64,000 nt of DNA from Atopobiaceae bacterium (lineage in GTDB: Bacteria > Actinomycetota > Coriobacteriia > Coriobacteriales > Atopobiaceae). A model generated the notes under the pieces. The model was not told the origin of the DNA. It did no database searches and worked only from the letters and a program-made list of their open reading frames with translations. The stretch's first letter is position 1; every line of letters starts with the position of its first letter. The DNA lies in contig JAFWIE010000071.1 of NCBI GenBank assembly GCA_017533825.1, forward strand, positions 36,227 through 100,226. The letters run 5' to 3'. Shown in pieces: positions 35,176-45,100 of the stretch. The position numbers and the translations under genes are program-made.

Positions 35176-35832
35176 CTATGCCCTCACAACGTCAATCCAG
35201 CCCTTGAGGTGGGCGATGAACTTATCGTAGGTCATGAGCGGGTCAGGCTCCTCCACGACGCCGTTCTCCAGGTCAACGGCAGCCACCCACACCGCCTGAT
35301 AGATTCGCTCCCGCAGAAGGCGCTTCCCGAGGATAGTGAACCTATCGACATAAGAAGAGTTCTCGAACTCCCCGTCGAAGGCGTAGCGAGACTTCGCGCC
35401 GATCTTCGACGGCCTGGTGCTTTCTGGCGTCTTTCGGATGAGGAGCACGTAACCAAAGTTGGGTGGGAGGTCGTTAGGCTCAAGGAGATGGTTGTGCGTC
35501 GCGTAGTCAACGTCCGACGCACTGCCGAGTGCCTCCTCGGCACGGTTGTTTGCGTTGTTGCCAAAACTGCTGTTGATGCTCTTCAGCTCGATGGCCGCCA
35601 CGAGCACATCGTTCTCAAATGCGGTGATGTCCCACTTCTTCGAGGGCCGGAACCAGCCCGGCAGCGTCACGTTCACGTCATCGAGATAGATGGAGTCCTG
35701 GTCATACCCCACACGCTTCATGTCCTCGGCAATCTTCATGGCGAGTGGGGCGATATGCCTTCCGCTTCGCGTGCCCTTCGTCACGGCATAGTTGACGCAA
35801 TCGAGAACGGCGTCCCTCACGTCCTCACGCAT
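35176..35832 (-). CDS. XhoI/PaeR7I-family type II restriction endonuclease
   Basis: A 218-residue protein that looks like R.PaeR7I/R.XhoI over its length. It has LPGWFRPSKKWDITAFEN, VLVAAIELKSIN (the PD-(D/E)xK active site: D in KKWD, E and K in IELKS), SFGNNANNRAEEALGSA and a C-terminal LLRERIYQAVWVAA. Family members cut CTCGAG. ATG 35832 follows GGAGGA by 5 nt and overlaps the end of the methyltransferase gene by 8 bp, so expression follows the protective enzyme. CTCGAG specificity is inferred from the family. Confidence 0.85.
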   Translation of the reverse strand: MREDVRDAVLDCVNYAVTKGTRSGRHIAPLAMKIAEDMKRVGYDQDSIYLDDVNVTLPGWFRPSKKWDITAFENDVLVAAIELKSINSSFGNNANNRAEEALGSASDVDYATHNHLLEPNDLPPNFGYVLLIRKTPESTRPSKIGAKSRYAFDGEFENSSYVDRFTILGKRLLRERIYQAVWVAAVDLENGVVEEPDPLMTYDKFIAHLKGWIDVVRA

Positions 35833-37423
35833 ATGAGTCCTCCAAACCATAGGCCCTTCTGCTTGCTCGATTTGCCTGTTCGCGGCTTCCTGTGGCAAAT
35901 GCCTCTGCCAGCTCGCGCTTCGTATCATCATCGACATCGTCGGCACGAGGAATGTGCACCTTTCTCAGGTACTGAGCCTGAAAACGGAGCGTCGACCCCC
36001 TCATCTTTACTCCAAAGGCATCCACATAGCCTTCAACCAAGTCGCTCATCATGAGTCCGCCGAGCGAACGCACATCCCACTCGCTCGAGGTCATCCAATA
36101 GCAGTTGTGGTGGGGGTAGCGGGATCCATCGCTGTAAACGGGATCCGATCGCGCCGCCATGTCGGGAAAAAGAAGCATCTCCCTTCCCATGAGGGAGCGA
36201 TTTGGCTTATCGAGCGTACGATACCAAGAACTGGGGTGATCTTTGGCAACCCTGCGCGCCCTCAGCCTCTCCTCGTTCTCCTCAAGATACCTTTTGAGCT
36301 TCGGGAATTCATCGAGGTCAACAAGGGTTCCGTCGTCATCCCAAGGGTTCACGAGGCACTTCGTCCCTTCGCGCTTTCCAGCACGCCAGTCACGCATAAA
36401 GAACAACGGCAACATGCGGTCCTTCTCCACAAGGTCGGGATCCTCCGTAATGTAAACCGCATCGCAGCCCGAAGCGACGCCAATGCCCAACCTCACCCCG
36501 GCGTCCTCCAGTCGGGGATACCGACGAGCAAGCTCGCCGAGCAGCCACAGCTTCTCGGGAGAGGCAAGCGGTATCGACTTTGGCCCAGACAGCGGGGGCA
36601 GTACGCCTGCCGTCGCATTTCTCGATTGAAACGCCCTCTCATCTGAGGCAATCCACATCTCGGCATCCTGGACATCACTCATAGAGAATCCCGGATCGCA
36701 CTCCATGTAGCGGATATGCCTGCCCGCACCCCGTTTGATAAGCGATATCGCTGGGTAGGCCGCAACGTCATCCTCAAAGGCGTCTACCCCATGCATTCTA
36801 ATGTGCGCATCGAGGCTAAACCCCTTTGACACGAAGGCGCGCAACCGCGAGCCATAACGGTTCTGCAGCCACCGATCCGAGCAGATGAAGCAGAGGACGC
36901 CGTCATCCGCAAGTACACTTAGGCCCTTCTCGAAGAAACCTACATAGAGATCCGACCCCATAGTTACGCAAGACAGCGCCTCCCCATAGGCCTGCCTCCG
37001 ATTGCGGGGAATCAGCGACGCGCGTACGTACGGTGGATTCCCGACCACCCAGCGAGCTTTCGGCACGTTCGCCAGGAGAAAATCACCCTCCGAAACCCAC
37101 GCATCTGAGAGAAGGACAGCATCGTCTTCGCTCAAACCATGGCGTTCCAAAACCCTTCGAACGACCATCCTGCTGGCAGCAACTGCGCCAGCATCCAAGT
37201 CGAAGGCCCTGACGCATGATCTGAGGCAGCCGACCGTCAAACAGCCTTCCCGTTCTGCCCGCTCGCACAGGCGCGACGCGATACGATCGAGGAACGCGCC
37301 GTCTCCACAGGATGGCTCGACCATGCAGCCAGACAGAAGATTGCTACTGGAGGTGTATCCCGCTACGTCAAGAACGAAGTCGACGACCCAATCTTTCGTA
37401 AAAACAACCCCGGGCTCCACCAA
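35825..37423 (-). CDS. Adenine-specific DNA methyltransferase of the XhoI-type system
   Basis: A 532-residue class I N6-adenine methyltransferase. SAM motif I is VEPSCGDGAFLDRIASRL near the N-terminus, and the catalytic motif IV is GNPPYVRAS. Later blocks include GSDLYVGFFEKGLSVLADDG, and the C-terminal half is the target-recognition part. It would protect the site cut by the overlapping endonuclease. TTG 37423 is preceded by GGAGG at 7 nt; GTG at 37420 is the alternative. Both genes are intact, while the surrounding genes are remnants. Confidence 0.88.
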   Translation of the reverse strand: MVEPGVVFTKDWVVDFVLDVAGYTSSSNLLSGCMVEPSCGDGAFLDRIASRLCERAEREGCLTVGCLRSCVRAFDLDAGAVAASRMVVRRVLERHGLSEDDAVLLSDAWVSEGDFLLANVPKARWVVGNPPYVRASLIPRNRRQAYGEALSCVTMGSDLYVGFFEKGLSVLADDGVLCFICSDRWLQNRYGSRLRAFVSKGFSLDAHIRMHGVDAFEDDVAAYPAISLIKRGAGRHIRYMECDPGFSMSDVQDAEMWIASDERAFQSRNATAGVLPPLSGPKSIPLASPEKLWLLGELARRYPRLEDAGVRLGIGVASGCDAVYITEDPDLVEKDRMLPLFFMRDWRAGKREGTKCLVNPWDDDGTLVDLDEFPKLKRYLEENEERLRARRVAKDHPSSWYRTLDKPNRSLMGREMLLFPDMAARSDPVYSDGSRYPHHNCYWMTSSEWDVRSLGGLMMSDLVEGYVDAFGVKMRGSTLRFQAQYLRKVHIPRADDVDDDTKRELAEAFATGSREQANRASRRAYGLEDSYA

Positions 37424-37699
37424 CGAATCACCTCCGCCCCTCAATTCGGTCTGCCTCTTAACGATGTAACCATGATACCCACAGTCGTGGACGACAATCG
37501 GTGGGGATTCATAACCACGAGCTCAAGGTGAACCACAATCGCCATTTCGCGAAGGGAGTACTCCCCTTCGTTAAGAGAAATACTCCCCCGGCAAAGCCGG
37601 GGTTTCGGCAGCGCCGCATAGCGGCTCGCTGCTGTTGCGGCAAAGCCGCGTCGGGCCGGCGTTGCTACAACCCCACGCCCAAGGTGTCCATCGACCACA
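37424..37699. other. Gap upstream of the restriction-modification genes
   Basis: No gene is seen. CCCCGGC-AAA-GCCGGGG (37586-37602) followed by TTT is a short hairpin. It could be a terminator or the hairpin end of an IS200-type element. Confidence 0.45.
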
Positions 37700-37830
37700 C
37701 TATCCCGTGTCTCTCTTCCTGGTTCCTGCCTGGACTTTCGTCTCGCCGAGCCCAATGGTGCCCGCATAGTACCCTCGCACCCACAGCATGTGGTCCCTGC
37801 CTGCCAACCATTCGAATGGGCAACATGGCG
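37700..37830 (-). pseudogene. Probable fragment of an IS200/IS605-type transposase (TnpA)
   Basis: An open stretch on the minus strand ends PFEWLAGRDHMLWVRGYYAG then TIGLGETKV. The W-x-R-G-Y-Y-x-x-T-I/V-G pattern is the conserved C-terminal part of TnpA_REP/IS200-type Y1 transposases. The N-terminal part with the HUH motif is missing, so it is a remnant. Confidence 0.45.
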
Positions 37831-37859
37831 CTAGTTCTCGAACTTCAGCCGTATGGGCG

Positions 37860-38240
37860 TCACCCCTTATCCGCTAGTGCGCCGACGACCCAACGCCCAT
37901 TCTTGCGTGCACCCTCACAATGGACGATCCCTCGCCTCGCAAGCTCGGCGACGTCACGCCGCACTGCAGCCGAAGAGACTCCGATGCGCCGTGCGAGCGA
38001 GTCGTACGTGAGCGTTGGGTCTAGGACAAATGCCATCAGAATCCGTCTTTGCCGTTCAGTTGTCACGTCACCGAGGAGCCCATTTATCTGCTCGTTTATC
38101 TGCTCATCTGGCGTACTTGTCTGCTGCCGCAGCGCATCCTTCAGCGCGTCGCGAATCGTGCCCAGCATGAACTCCACGAACACAGTGCTATCCGCCTGCC
38201 TTCCGGCCTCCAAGAGCGCGTCGTAGTACTCCGCGGGCAC
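37860..38240 (-). pseudogene. C-terminal remnant of a Fic-family protein with winged helix
   Basis: About 126 residues remain. The first part (YYDALLEAGRQADSTVFVEF) matches the end of many Fic proteins, where a YYDAL...GD(C/S)TPFIEFML segment follows the Fic core. A winged-helix segment follows (YDSLARRIGVSSAAVRRDVA). The HxFx(D/E)GNGRxxR active-site region is absent, so the N-terminal two thirds are gone. The frame is open to 38291 but loses similarity near 38240, where another truncated gene begins on the other strand. Confidence 0.65.
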
Positions 38241-38524
38241 CGAAGAAGCCTGGCGCCCGTCGCAACGGCAATGAGACCCTATCGACGGGATTCACCGACA
38301 ACGACCTCGACCACGTGTTCAACGCCTCGACGTGCGGGGACAACTGTGCCAAGTGGATTCTGGAGATCGCCCGCCTGCACGGAGAGGAGGGGCACGACCT
38401 CACCATAAACCTGCGCCACCTCATGGACTTTGGCCGCGGCGAGTTCGAGCTGTTCGTTCTCAACGATCGCGTCTGCGTGAGGAGCATGTCCGAGCTCCTC
38501 GACGTCGCTGGCATCTACGTGTAG
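38241..38524 (+). pseudogene. C-terminal fragment of an unidentified protein
   Basis: About 90 residues with normal amino-acid composition and the same coding bias as intact genes (NGNETLSTGFTDNDLDHVFN through a final DVAGIYV). There is no start codon with a ribosome site. It begins at the point where the Fic remnant on the opposite strand ends, so both lost their 5' parts at the same junction. The family is not recognised. Confidence 0.5.
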
Positions 38525-38580
38525 GGCAGTGCGTGGGAGGATCATTTCCCGAAAGAGGCACTCCCTTTCGCGAAGAATAA

Positions 38581-38613
38581 AGGGCCCACCGAGGGACAAC
38601 CCCCAGTGGACCC
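38581..38613. terminator. Imperfect hairpin after the GH13-GH77 gene
   Basis: GGGCCCACCGAGGG and CCCCCAGTGGACCC pair with mismatches. It lies 31 bp downstream of the GH13-GH77 stop. Confidence 0.5.
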
Positions 38614-38643
38614 CGTTAGACCACGTCAGATGACCGAGCGGCG

Positions 38644-41600
38644 CTATTCCTTGCGTGCGCGCCCGGAGTCGTACGCGAGCGAGGCGAGGTAGCGCTTCGA
38701 CGCGCTCACGGCGTCCTCGTCAGCGCGCCAGCACCAGTTGCCCTCACTGACGCCGGGCACGTTCATGCGCGCCTCATCACCCAGAACGAGCACGTCCTGC
38801 AGCGGTACGATCACGACGTCGGCGCTCGATTTCAGACAGCGCCAGATGATCTCCCGATACACGCTCGCGGTGTTCTCGTAAGGCCACTTGTCACGAATCC
38901 AGCCGACGAGCGTCTGCGTGTCGTGCGTGCTGGGATAGCAAATCTTACCAGCGGCCGGCACATAGCCCTGACGCACGTCCTCGTTGTAGAACTGCACCAC
39001 GTCCATGCCAGGGAAGCCCGTCAGCGCCACGAGGAAGCGTACCGCCGGAGTGATGGTGCCAAGGTCCTCACCGATGAAGGGCAGCTTGCCGAAGCGCTCG
39101 TACGCCACGCGGAACATATCCACGCCCGGGCCAAAGTTCCACAGGCCCTCGAGCGCGCCACGCCCGCCGGGAATGTTGTAGTACGAAGAGAAGCCCAGGA
39201 AGTGATCCAGGCGCACGTAGTCATACAGCTCAAGCATGCGCTCCAGACGGCGCATCCACCAGTCGTAGCCGGTCTTGCGCAGGACGTCCCACCTGAACGT
39301 CGGGTTGCCCCAAATCTGTCCGTCCTTAGCGAAGTCATCGGGCGGGCATCCCGCGACACCAGCCGGCCGGCCGTCTTCCTGCAGGGCAAAGATCTCGCGC
39401 TCGGCCCACACGTCGCTGGAGTCGGCGCTCACGTACATGGGCATGTCGCCCACGATCTTTATCCCATGGTCGTTTGCGTACGCACGCAGCTCATCCCATT
39501 GCTTCTGGAACATATACTGCGCACGACGGTGCGTCTCGGCAACGGGCGCGAGGCTGCCCTCGTCCACGATGCCCTCACGGTACTCGCGATAGTTCTCGGG
39601 CCAGAGCCACCACGGCACCTCCTCGCCTACGGCGTCCTTAATGGCCTGGAACGCGACGTAGGGCTCGAGCCACTGCGCGTTCTTCTCGCAGAACTCCTCG
39701 TAGGCGGGGTCGTCCTCGAGGCCCTCAATCAACTCGTCGAGCTTGGTCTGGAAGCCCTCCATGAGGTAGGGGTTGCCAGCAAACGCCGAGAGACCCGCGT
39801 AGGGAGAGCCGAATTCGTCGGTGGGGTTGACGGGCAGCACCTGCCAGTAGGTCTGACCCGCCTCAGCGAGCACGTCCACGAACTGCTTCGCCGGAGTACC
39901 CAACGTGCCCTGCTCGCCATCGTTCGGCACGCTCGTAATGTGGCAGATGACGCCCATGCCATGTTCCATGGGCATCTGGAGGCGCTCCTCCTCATGGAAG
40001 TACAGCACCGAGGTGCCGAGCGGCCACAGATGCACCGAGCAGGACTTGCCATCCCCGGAAACCTCCGGCTTCTTGCCCTGCACGATGTCATCCACTTCGG
40101 GACCATGCATCGGCACGCTCACCACATGCGGATCCTTGAGGCTCGCGTTGGCCAGCACGCACACCGTCACGCCGTCAAGCGTGCGCGTAAAGCCAAAGAC
40201 GTCGTCATTCACGGCAAACGGCTTGAAGTCGCCGTCGGCAAAGACCTCGGGCAGGGACTTGCGCACCGCGATGGCGTTGCGATAGATCGTGCGGCAGTTC
40301 TCGTCCTCGCGACCCCACGGATACGTGGCGCGATTGTATGGATCCGTGTAGCCCTCTACGCCCGCGTCGTCGCCATAGTAGACGCACGGCACGCCCGGCA
40401 TCGTCATCTGCAGCAGGGCGGCCACCCATAGGCGGCTCACCGCCAGACTGCGCTGGCCCTCGGGCAGTCGATAGTCGCGACGCTGCTCGTCCGAGAGGGT
40501 CTCCTTGGCAGGCGCATCACCGAGCGTGGTCAGAACGCGCTCGCGGTCGTGGCTGCCCAGCAGGTTGAGGCAGCTGAGAAACGCCTCGCGCGGATAGTTC
40601 TCGTAGAGCTCCTCCATGCGGTCAGCGATGTTGCCGGCCGTGCACTTGTTCGTGATGAAGTCGAGCAGGGAGCTGCGGAAGGGGTAGTTCATCACACCGT
40701 CGAGCTCCGAGCCCTGCAGATACTTGCGCAGCATCCCGTAGCTCACCTTGTGAGAAGCGTCCTCCCACACCTCGCCGATTACGAGAGCGTCGGGCTTCTC
40801 GGCCAAGGCGGCGGCCTTGATGTCGGCAATGAAGTCGTCGGGCAGCTCATCGGCTACGTCGAGGCGCCAGCCAGCCGCACCGAGACGCAACCACGTGCGT
40901 ACTACGCCATCCTTGCCACAGATAAACTCGCGATACGAGGGGGCGCTCTCGTCCACATCGGGCAGGTCGTCCACGCCCCACCAGCACTGATACTCCCCGT
41001 CGCTTGCGCCTGCCAGCTTGAACCACGAGGCATAGGGGCTCTCGGCACTCTGGAACGCGCCGACCTCGGGGTAGTTGCCGTACTTGTTGAAGTAGCGCGA
41101 GTCGCAACCCGTATGGTTGAAGACGCCGTCCAAGATGATGGAGATGCCCATCTCGTGCGCCGCGTCGCACAGGCGTACGAACGTCTGCTTGTCGCCCAGC
41201 ATGGGGTCGATGCGCATGTAATCGGCCGTGTCGTAGCGGTGGTTGCTGGCCGCCTCAAAAATCGGGTTGAGATAGATCACGGAGATGCCCATCGACTTGA
41301 GATAGGGCAGCTTCTCGCGCACGCCGTCCAAGTTGCCGCCATAGAAGTCCCATGTGGAGATGCGTCCGTACTGGTCCTTGTCGTACGTCGGCGTCATGCC
41401 CCAATCCTCGACGAGGCGACGGCCCGGGCCATTGCGGTGCTGGTCGAGACTCACCTGCGTGAGCTCACGCCAGTTGGTGCCGCGCTCGAAGCGATCGGGG
41501 AAGATCTGATACACAATCCCGTGCTGATACCACAGAGGCCGCTCCTCGCGCGGCTCGTACACCGTGATCTGGAACGAGCGGGGCTCGCCGTTGGCAAAGG

Positions 41601-41928
41601 CGCCCTCCCCCACGCTGCATTCGTTGCGCGCACCATAGCGCCACACCGATCCGTCGGCCGCGGTGATGTTGAAGTAGTACCAGATAATCTGTGTACTCTC
41701 CGGCGTGAAGGTGCCCGTCAGACGCACGACGCGCTCGCCGTTCTCCTCGCGCACCTCCGGCTTCATGGGATACAGCGTCTCGCCTTCGCCGTCCACCCAG
41801 ACGCGGATCTCTGCCTGGGGACTTTCCTCGTCTCGAACGTCTATGGACAGAGTGACGGATTCACCAAGAGGGCATGCGCCAAACGGAGTGCGGTAGGCGA
41901 TGCTCGTTGTGTTGTGGATTGCTCTCAA
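38644..41928 (-). CDS. Alpha-glucan hydrolase (GH13) fused to 4-alpha-glucanotransferase (GH77)
   Basis: A 1,094-residue fusion. Residues 1-125 form a CBM34-like beta domain. Residues about 130-645 form a cyclomaltodextrinase/neopullulanase-type GH13: GVFNHTG, GWRLDVADE (nucleophile D357), VIGEVWED (acid E386) and LLGSHDRER (D461). From about residue 655 the chain is MalQ-like GH77: RLDHFLGFSSYY (D908), GEDLGTITP (E954) and PSTHDTQTLVGW (D1003). All catalytic residues of both halves are present. The protein could both hydrolyse and re-ligate maltodextrins coming from glycogen. TTG 41928 is chosen because AGGAGGG lies 6 nt before it. There is no signal peptide, so it is cytosolic. It lies 200 bp beyond the giant surface gene. 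Confidence 0.93.
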   Translation of the reverse strand: MRAIHNTTSIAYRTPFGACPLGESVTLSIDVRDEESPQAEIRVWVDGEGETLYPMKPEVREENGERVVRLTGTFTPESTQIIWYYFNITAADGSVWRYGARNECSVGEGAFANGEPRSFQITVYEPREERPLWYQHGIVYQIFPDRFERGTNWRELTQVSLDQHRNGPGRRLVEDWGMTPTYDKDQYGRISTWDFYGGNLDGVREKLPYLKSMGISVIYLNPIFEAASNHRYDTADYMRIDPMLGDKQTFVRLCDAAHEMGISIILDGVFNHTGCDSRYFNKYGNYPEVGAFQSAESPYASWFKLAGASDGEYQCWWGVDDLPDVDESAPSYREFICGKDGVVRTWLRLGAAGWRLDVADELPDDFIADIKAAALAEKPDALVIGEVWEDASHKVSYGMLRKYLQGSELDGVMNYPFRSSLLDFITNKCTAGNIADRMEELYENYPREAFLSCLNLLGSHDRERVLTTLGDAPAKETLSDEQRRDYRLPEGQRSLAVSRLWVAALLQMTMPGVPCVYYGDDAGVEGYTDPYNRATYPWGREDENCRTIYRNAIAVRKSLPEVFADGDFKPFAVNDDVFGFTRTLDGVTVCVLANASLKDPHVVSVPMHGPEVDDIVQGKKPEVSGDGKSCSVHLWPLGTSVLYFHEEERLQMPMEHGMGVICHITSVPNDGEQGTLGTPAKQFVDVLAEAGQTYWQVLPVNPTDEFGSPYAGLSAFAGNPYLMEGFQTKLDELIEGLEDDPAYEEFCEKNAQWLEPYVAFQAIKDAVGEEVPWWLWPENYREYREGIVDEGSLAPVAETHRRAQYMFQKQWDELRAYANDHGIKIVGDMPMYVSADSSDVWAEREIFALQEDGRPAGVAGCPPDDFAKDGQIWGNPTFRWDVLRKTGYDWWMRRLERMLELYDYVRLDHFLGFSSYYNIPGGRGALEGLWNFGPGVDMFRVAYERFGKLPFIGEDLGTITPAVRFLVALTGFPGMDVVQFYNEDVRQGYVPAAGKICYPSTHDTQTLVGWIRDKWPYENTASVYREIIWRCLKSSADVVIVPLQDVLVLGDEARMNVPGVSEGNWCWRADEDAVSASKRYLASLAYDSGRARKE

Positions 41929-42047
41929 GAGATGCCCTCCTGTTTGCTCGGGTGCGTTAAGGATTTGGTACACATGTCGGTAGATGGTAGCATTCTTTTG
42001 CCCCAGCGGCTACCCTTTCATGTGGACATTTGGGAGAACCAGAGGGT

Positions 42048-42101
42048 CAAACAGGGGGTCGCCCCCAGTGAATCTCGTCCACTGGGGGCGACCCCTGTTT
42101 T
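42048..42101. terminator. Strong terminator of the giant surface-protein gene
   Basis: A stem of about 20 bp (AACAGGGGGTCGCCCCCAGT with its complement, one bulge) and a 9-nt loop, flanked by A and T runs. It lies 30 bp beyond the stop on the minus strand. Confidence 0.9.
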
Positions 42102-42130
42102 GATCCTTGTCGGATCGTTGTTCGGCGCAG

Positions 42131-45100
42131 CTACTTCACGAACACCTTCGAGTAGGCCTGCTTCGCGCCCTGGAAGACAGCAGACGGAGCCTTGCCGCCC
42201 TTCTTCACCAGGGTGACCTGTATGGCCTCGACGCGGAGCTTCTTGCTTTGGGTTCCGGCCTTGGCGCCGTTCTTTGCCCAGCCCATCCAGCCGTAATTCT
42301 GGCTGTACACGCGGTAGTACACGTCGTACTGCTCGGCCATCTTGCCGTACAGGCGAACCTGCAGGGCCTCAATGCGCTTGGACTGGCCTGTGGTGCCGCT
42401 CATCTTGCCGTTGCGCGACCAGCTCTTCTCCCAGCCGGTGTCCTGCACGTGGCTGCGGTACTCGATGCCGCCAGAGACGGGCGCGCCCTGCAGGGTGAGC
42501 TCCAGCGCCTCAAGACGCCGAGAATGCCCCGGAATACCGACTACCTTTCCTCCGGAGACGCGATTCATCCATCCAACGTTGCTCACGTGGCCAAGAGCCG
42601 ATACCGTGGGGGTGCCCGTCGCCGCGATCGAAGCGGTCTTGGTCTGCTTCTTTGCCCACGAGGCATCGAAGGTTGCGGTGTAGGTACGCACGCCCGCCTT
42701 GGTGGCAGTCGGCTTCTTGGTGACCTTGGAGGTCACCTTGGCCTTGGCCGTCTGGACATGGCTCTTGTCGCGCGTGCAGACGTGCTTGGCGGTGCAGGTC
42801 GAGAGGTCCTTGGACCAGGTGTAGGTCGTCGTACCCCACTTGTGGCCAAGCTTTGCGAGCGTCTGGGTCTTCGTCTGCTTCTTGAAGGCCGCGTTCGAGA
42901 AGGTCGCCGTGTAGGTGGCCTTGCCCGCCGTTGTGCAGGTGGCCTTCTGATTGACCTTCTTCGTCGTCTCGACGGTCTCGGTCTGCACGTGGCTCGGATC
43001 GTTCTGGCAGGTACGCGTGGCTGTGACGGAGCTGTAGTCCTTCGACCACTTATAGGTCGGCGCGCTCCAATTGTGGCCGGTCGCCGCAACTGCCTTGGTC
43101 TTCGTGTGGGTCGCGTCATGCTTGCAGGTGTAGGTGCGCACGCCCTTTGCCGTGCAGGTCGGGGCCGTGGTTATCTCGCCCTCGTCCCACTCGTGCCCGA
43201 GCGCCTCGATGGACTCGGTCTTGGTGTGGGTCGGGTCGTTCTTGCAGGTGTAGGTCTTGGTACCTTCCGCGTTGCAGGTAGGCTTCTTGGTGACCTTGCC
43301 AGCATCCCAGTCGTGACCGGTCGCCGCGATCGCCTTGGTCTTCGTGTGGGTCGAGTCGTTCTTGCAGGTGTAGGTGCGCACGCCCTTGGTAATGCAGGTC
43401 GGGGCCGTGGTCACCTCGCCCTCGTCCCACTCGTGCCCGAGCGCATCAATGGGCGCGGTCTTGGTGTGGGTCGGGTCGTTCTTGCAGGTGAAGGTGCGGA
43501 CGCCCTTGCCGGTGCAGGTGGGTGCAGTCGTGACGGCACCCTCGTCCCAGTCGTGGCCGAGCGCGTCGATGGCAACGGTCTTCGTATGGGTCGGGTCGTT
43601 CTTGCAGGTGAAGGTCTTCTTGCCCTTGTCGGTGCAGGTGGGCTCAGCGGTCACGACACCCTCGTCCCAGTCGTGGTTGATCGCGTCGATAGGCTTGGTC
43701 ATCGTGTGGGTCGGGTCGTTCTTGCAGGTATAGGTGCGGACGCCCTTGGTCGTGCAGGTGGGCTCGGTGGTGACGACGCCCTCGTCCCAGTCGTGGTTGA
43801 TCGCGTCGATGGGCTTGGTCATCGTGTGGGTCGGATCGTTCTTGCAGGTGAAGGTCTCCTCGCCCTTGGCGGTGCAGGTGGGCTCGGTGGTGACGACGCC
43901 CTCGCCCCAGTCGTGGCCAAGCGCGGGGATGGACTCCTGCTTCGTGTGGGTTAGCTCGTTTTCGCAGGTGTAGGTGCGGACGCCCTTGGCGGTGCAGGTG
44001 GGCTCGGTGGTCACCGTGCCCTCCTCGGGCCACTTGTGGCCGATTGCCTCTATGGGCTCGGTCTTGGTTGAGCCGCAGCCGTTCGCGCAAGTGTATTCTC
44101 TTTCGCCGTTCGTGGTGCATCCGGGCTGCTTGGTCGCAACGCCCTCGCCCCAGTCATGACCAGTCGCGGGAATGGACACGGTCTTCTCCTCAGTGCAACC
44201 GGCGTTGGTGCAGTGGAAGGTCATCACACCCCTGGTGGTGCAGCCGGCCGCCGTCGTCTCGGTGCCATTGTCCCACTTGTGGCCGGTGGCCGGGACCACG
44301 GCATCCTCGACGTTGACCTCGGTCGTAGCGGCAATATCCGTGAAGAGTCTGCCGCACGAGGTGCACAACCAGTAATCGATGTTGCCGTCCTGAGTGCAGG
44401 TAGCGGCACTCGCATCGATCTTTTGCAGATCGTGCGTGTGCGTCTTCGTGGGAATGGTGCGGGTCTCTTTATACTCACAACCCGGGTTGTTGCATGCGCG
44501 AGTCTCCTCGCCTTCGGCGTCCTCGGTGGCAGGCCTCGTCTCCATCCACTCGCCAAAGCTGTGGCCGGTGGGCTGTATCACGGTGTCGTCAATCGTTATC
44601 GGTTGTGTCCCCGCTTCGTCAGCGAAGATGTCGCCGCACTTCGTGCACGTCCAGTACTCGATGTTGCCGGGGTTCTCGCACGTGGCAGCCACGGCTTCGG
44701 TCTTCACGAGGTCATGCGTGTGCTCGAGAATGTCGATGGTGCGCGTCTCGGTAGCCCCACAGCCCTCGTTCCCGCAGGTGCGGGTCTCCACGCCCGGAGC
44801 TTCCTCGGTGGCAGGTGTCGTGACGTCCCAGTCGCCCCAGGCGTGCCCCGTGGCCGGGACCACGACGTCGGCGAGGTCGACCGGGTTCCTGCACGCCTCG
44901 TCGGCGAAGGCGGTGTGGCACCTCGAGCACTCCCAGTACTCAATGTTGCCGTCCGTCTCGCACGTGGCCGACACGGCCTCGTGCTTAGTCAGTTCGTGGC
45001 CGAGCGCTTTAACCGTCACGTTCTCCGCTGTAATTTCCTCGGTACCATTCTCGTCGCGATAGAGCTTGCCAGTCTGGTCGCACTCCCAGTACGCGACGCT

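Noticed and set aside
34751..35230. Plus-strand frame of 159 codons in the island gap
   Set aside because: It runs across a terminator into the antisense of the restriction gene and has no recognisable product or ribosome site.
37441..37767. Minus-strand frame of 108 codons beside the TnpA-like fragment
   Set aside because: It is in a different frame from the transposase-like match and has no recognisable content.
43080..44290. Regular repeats considered as a CRISPR array
   Set aside because: The 120-bp units are coding, with no spacer/repeat alternation and no cas genes.
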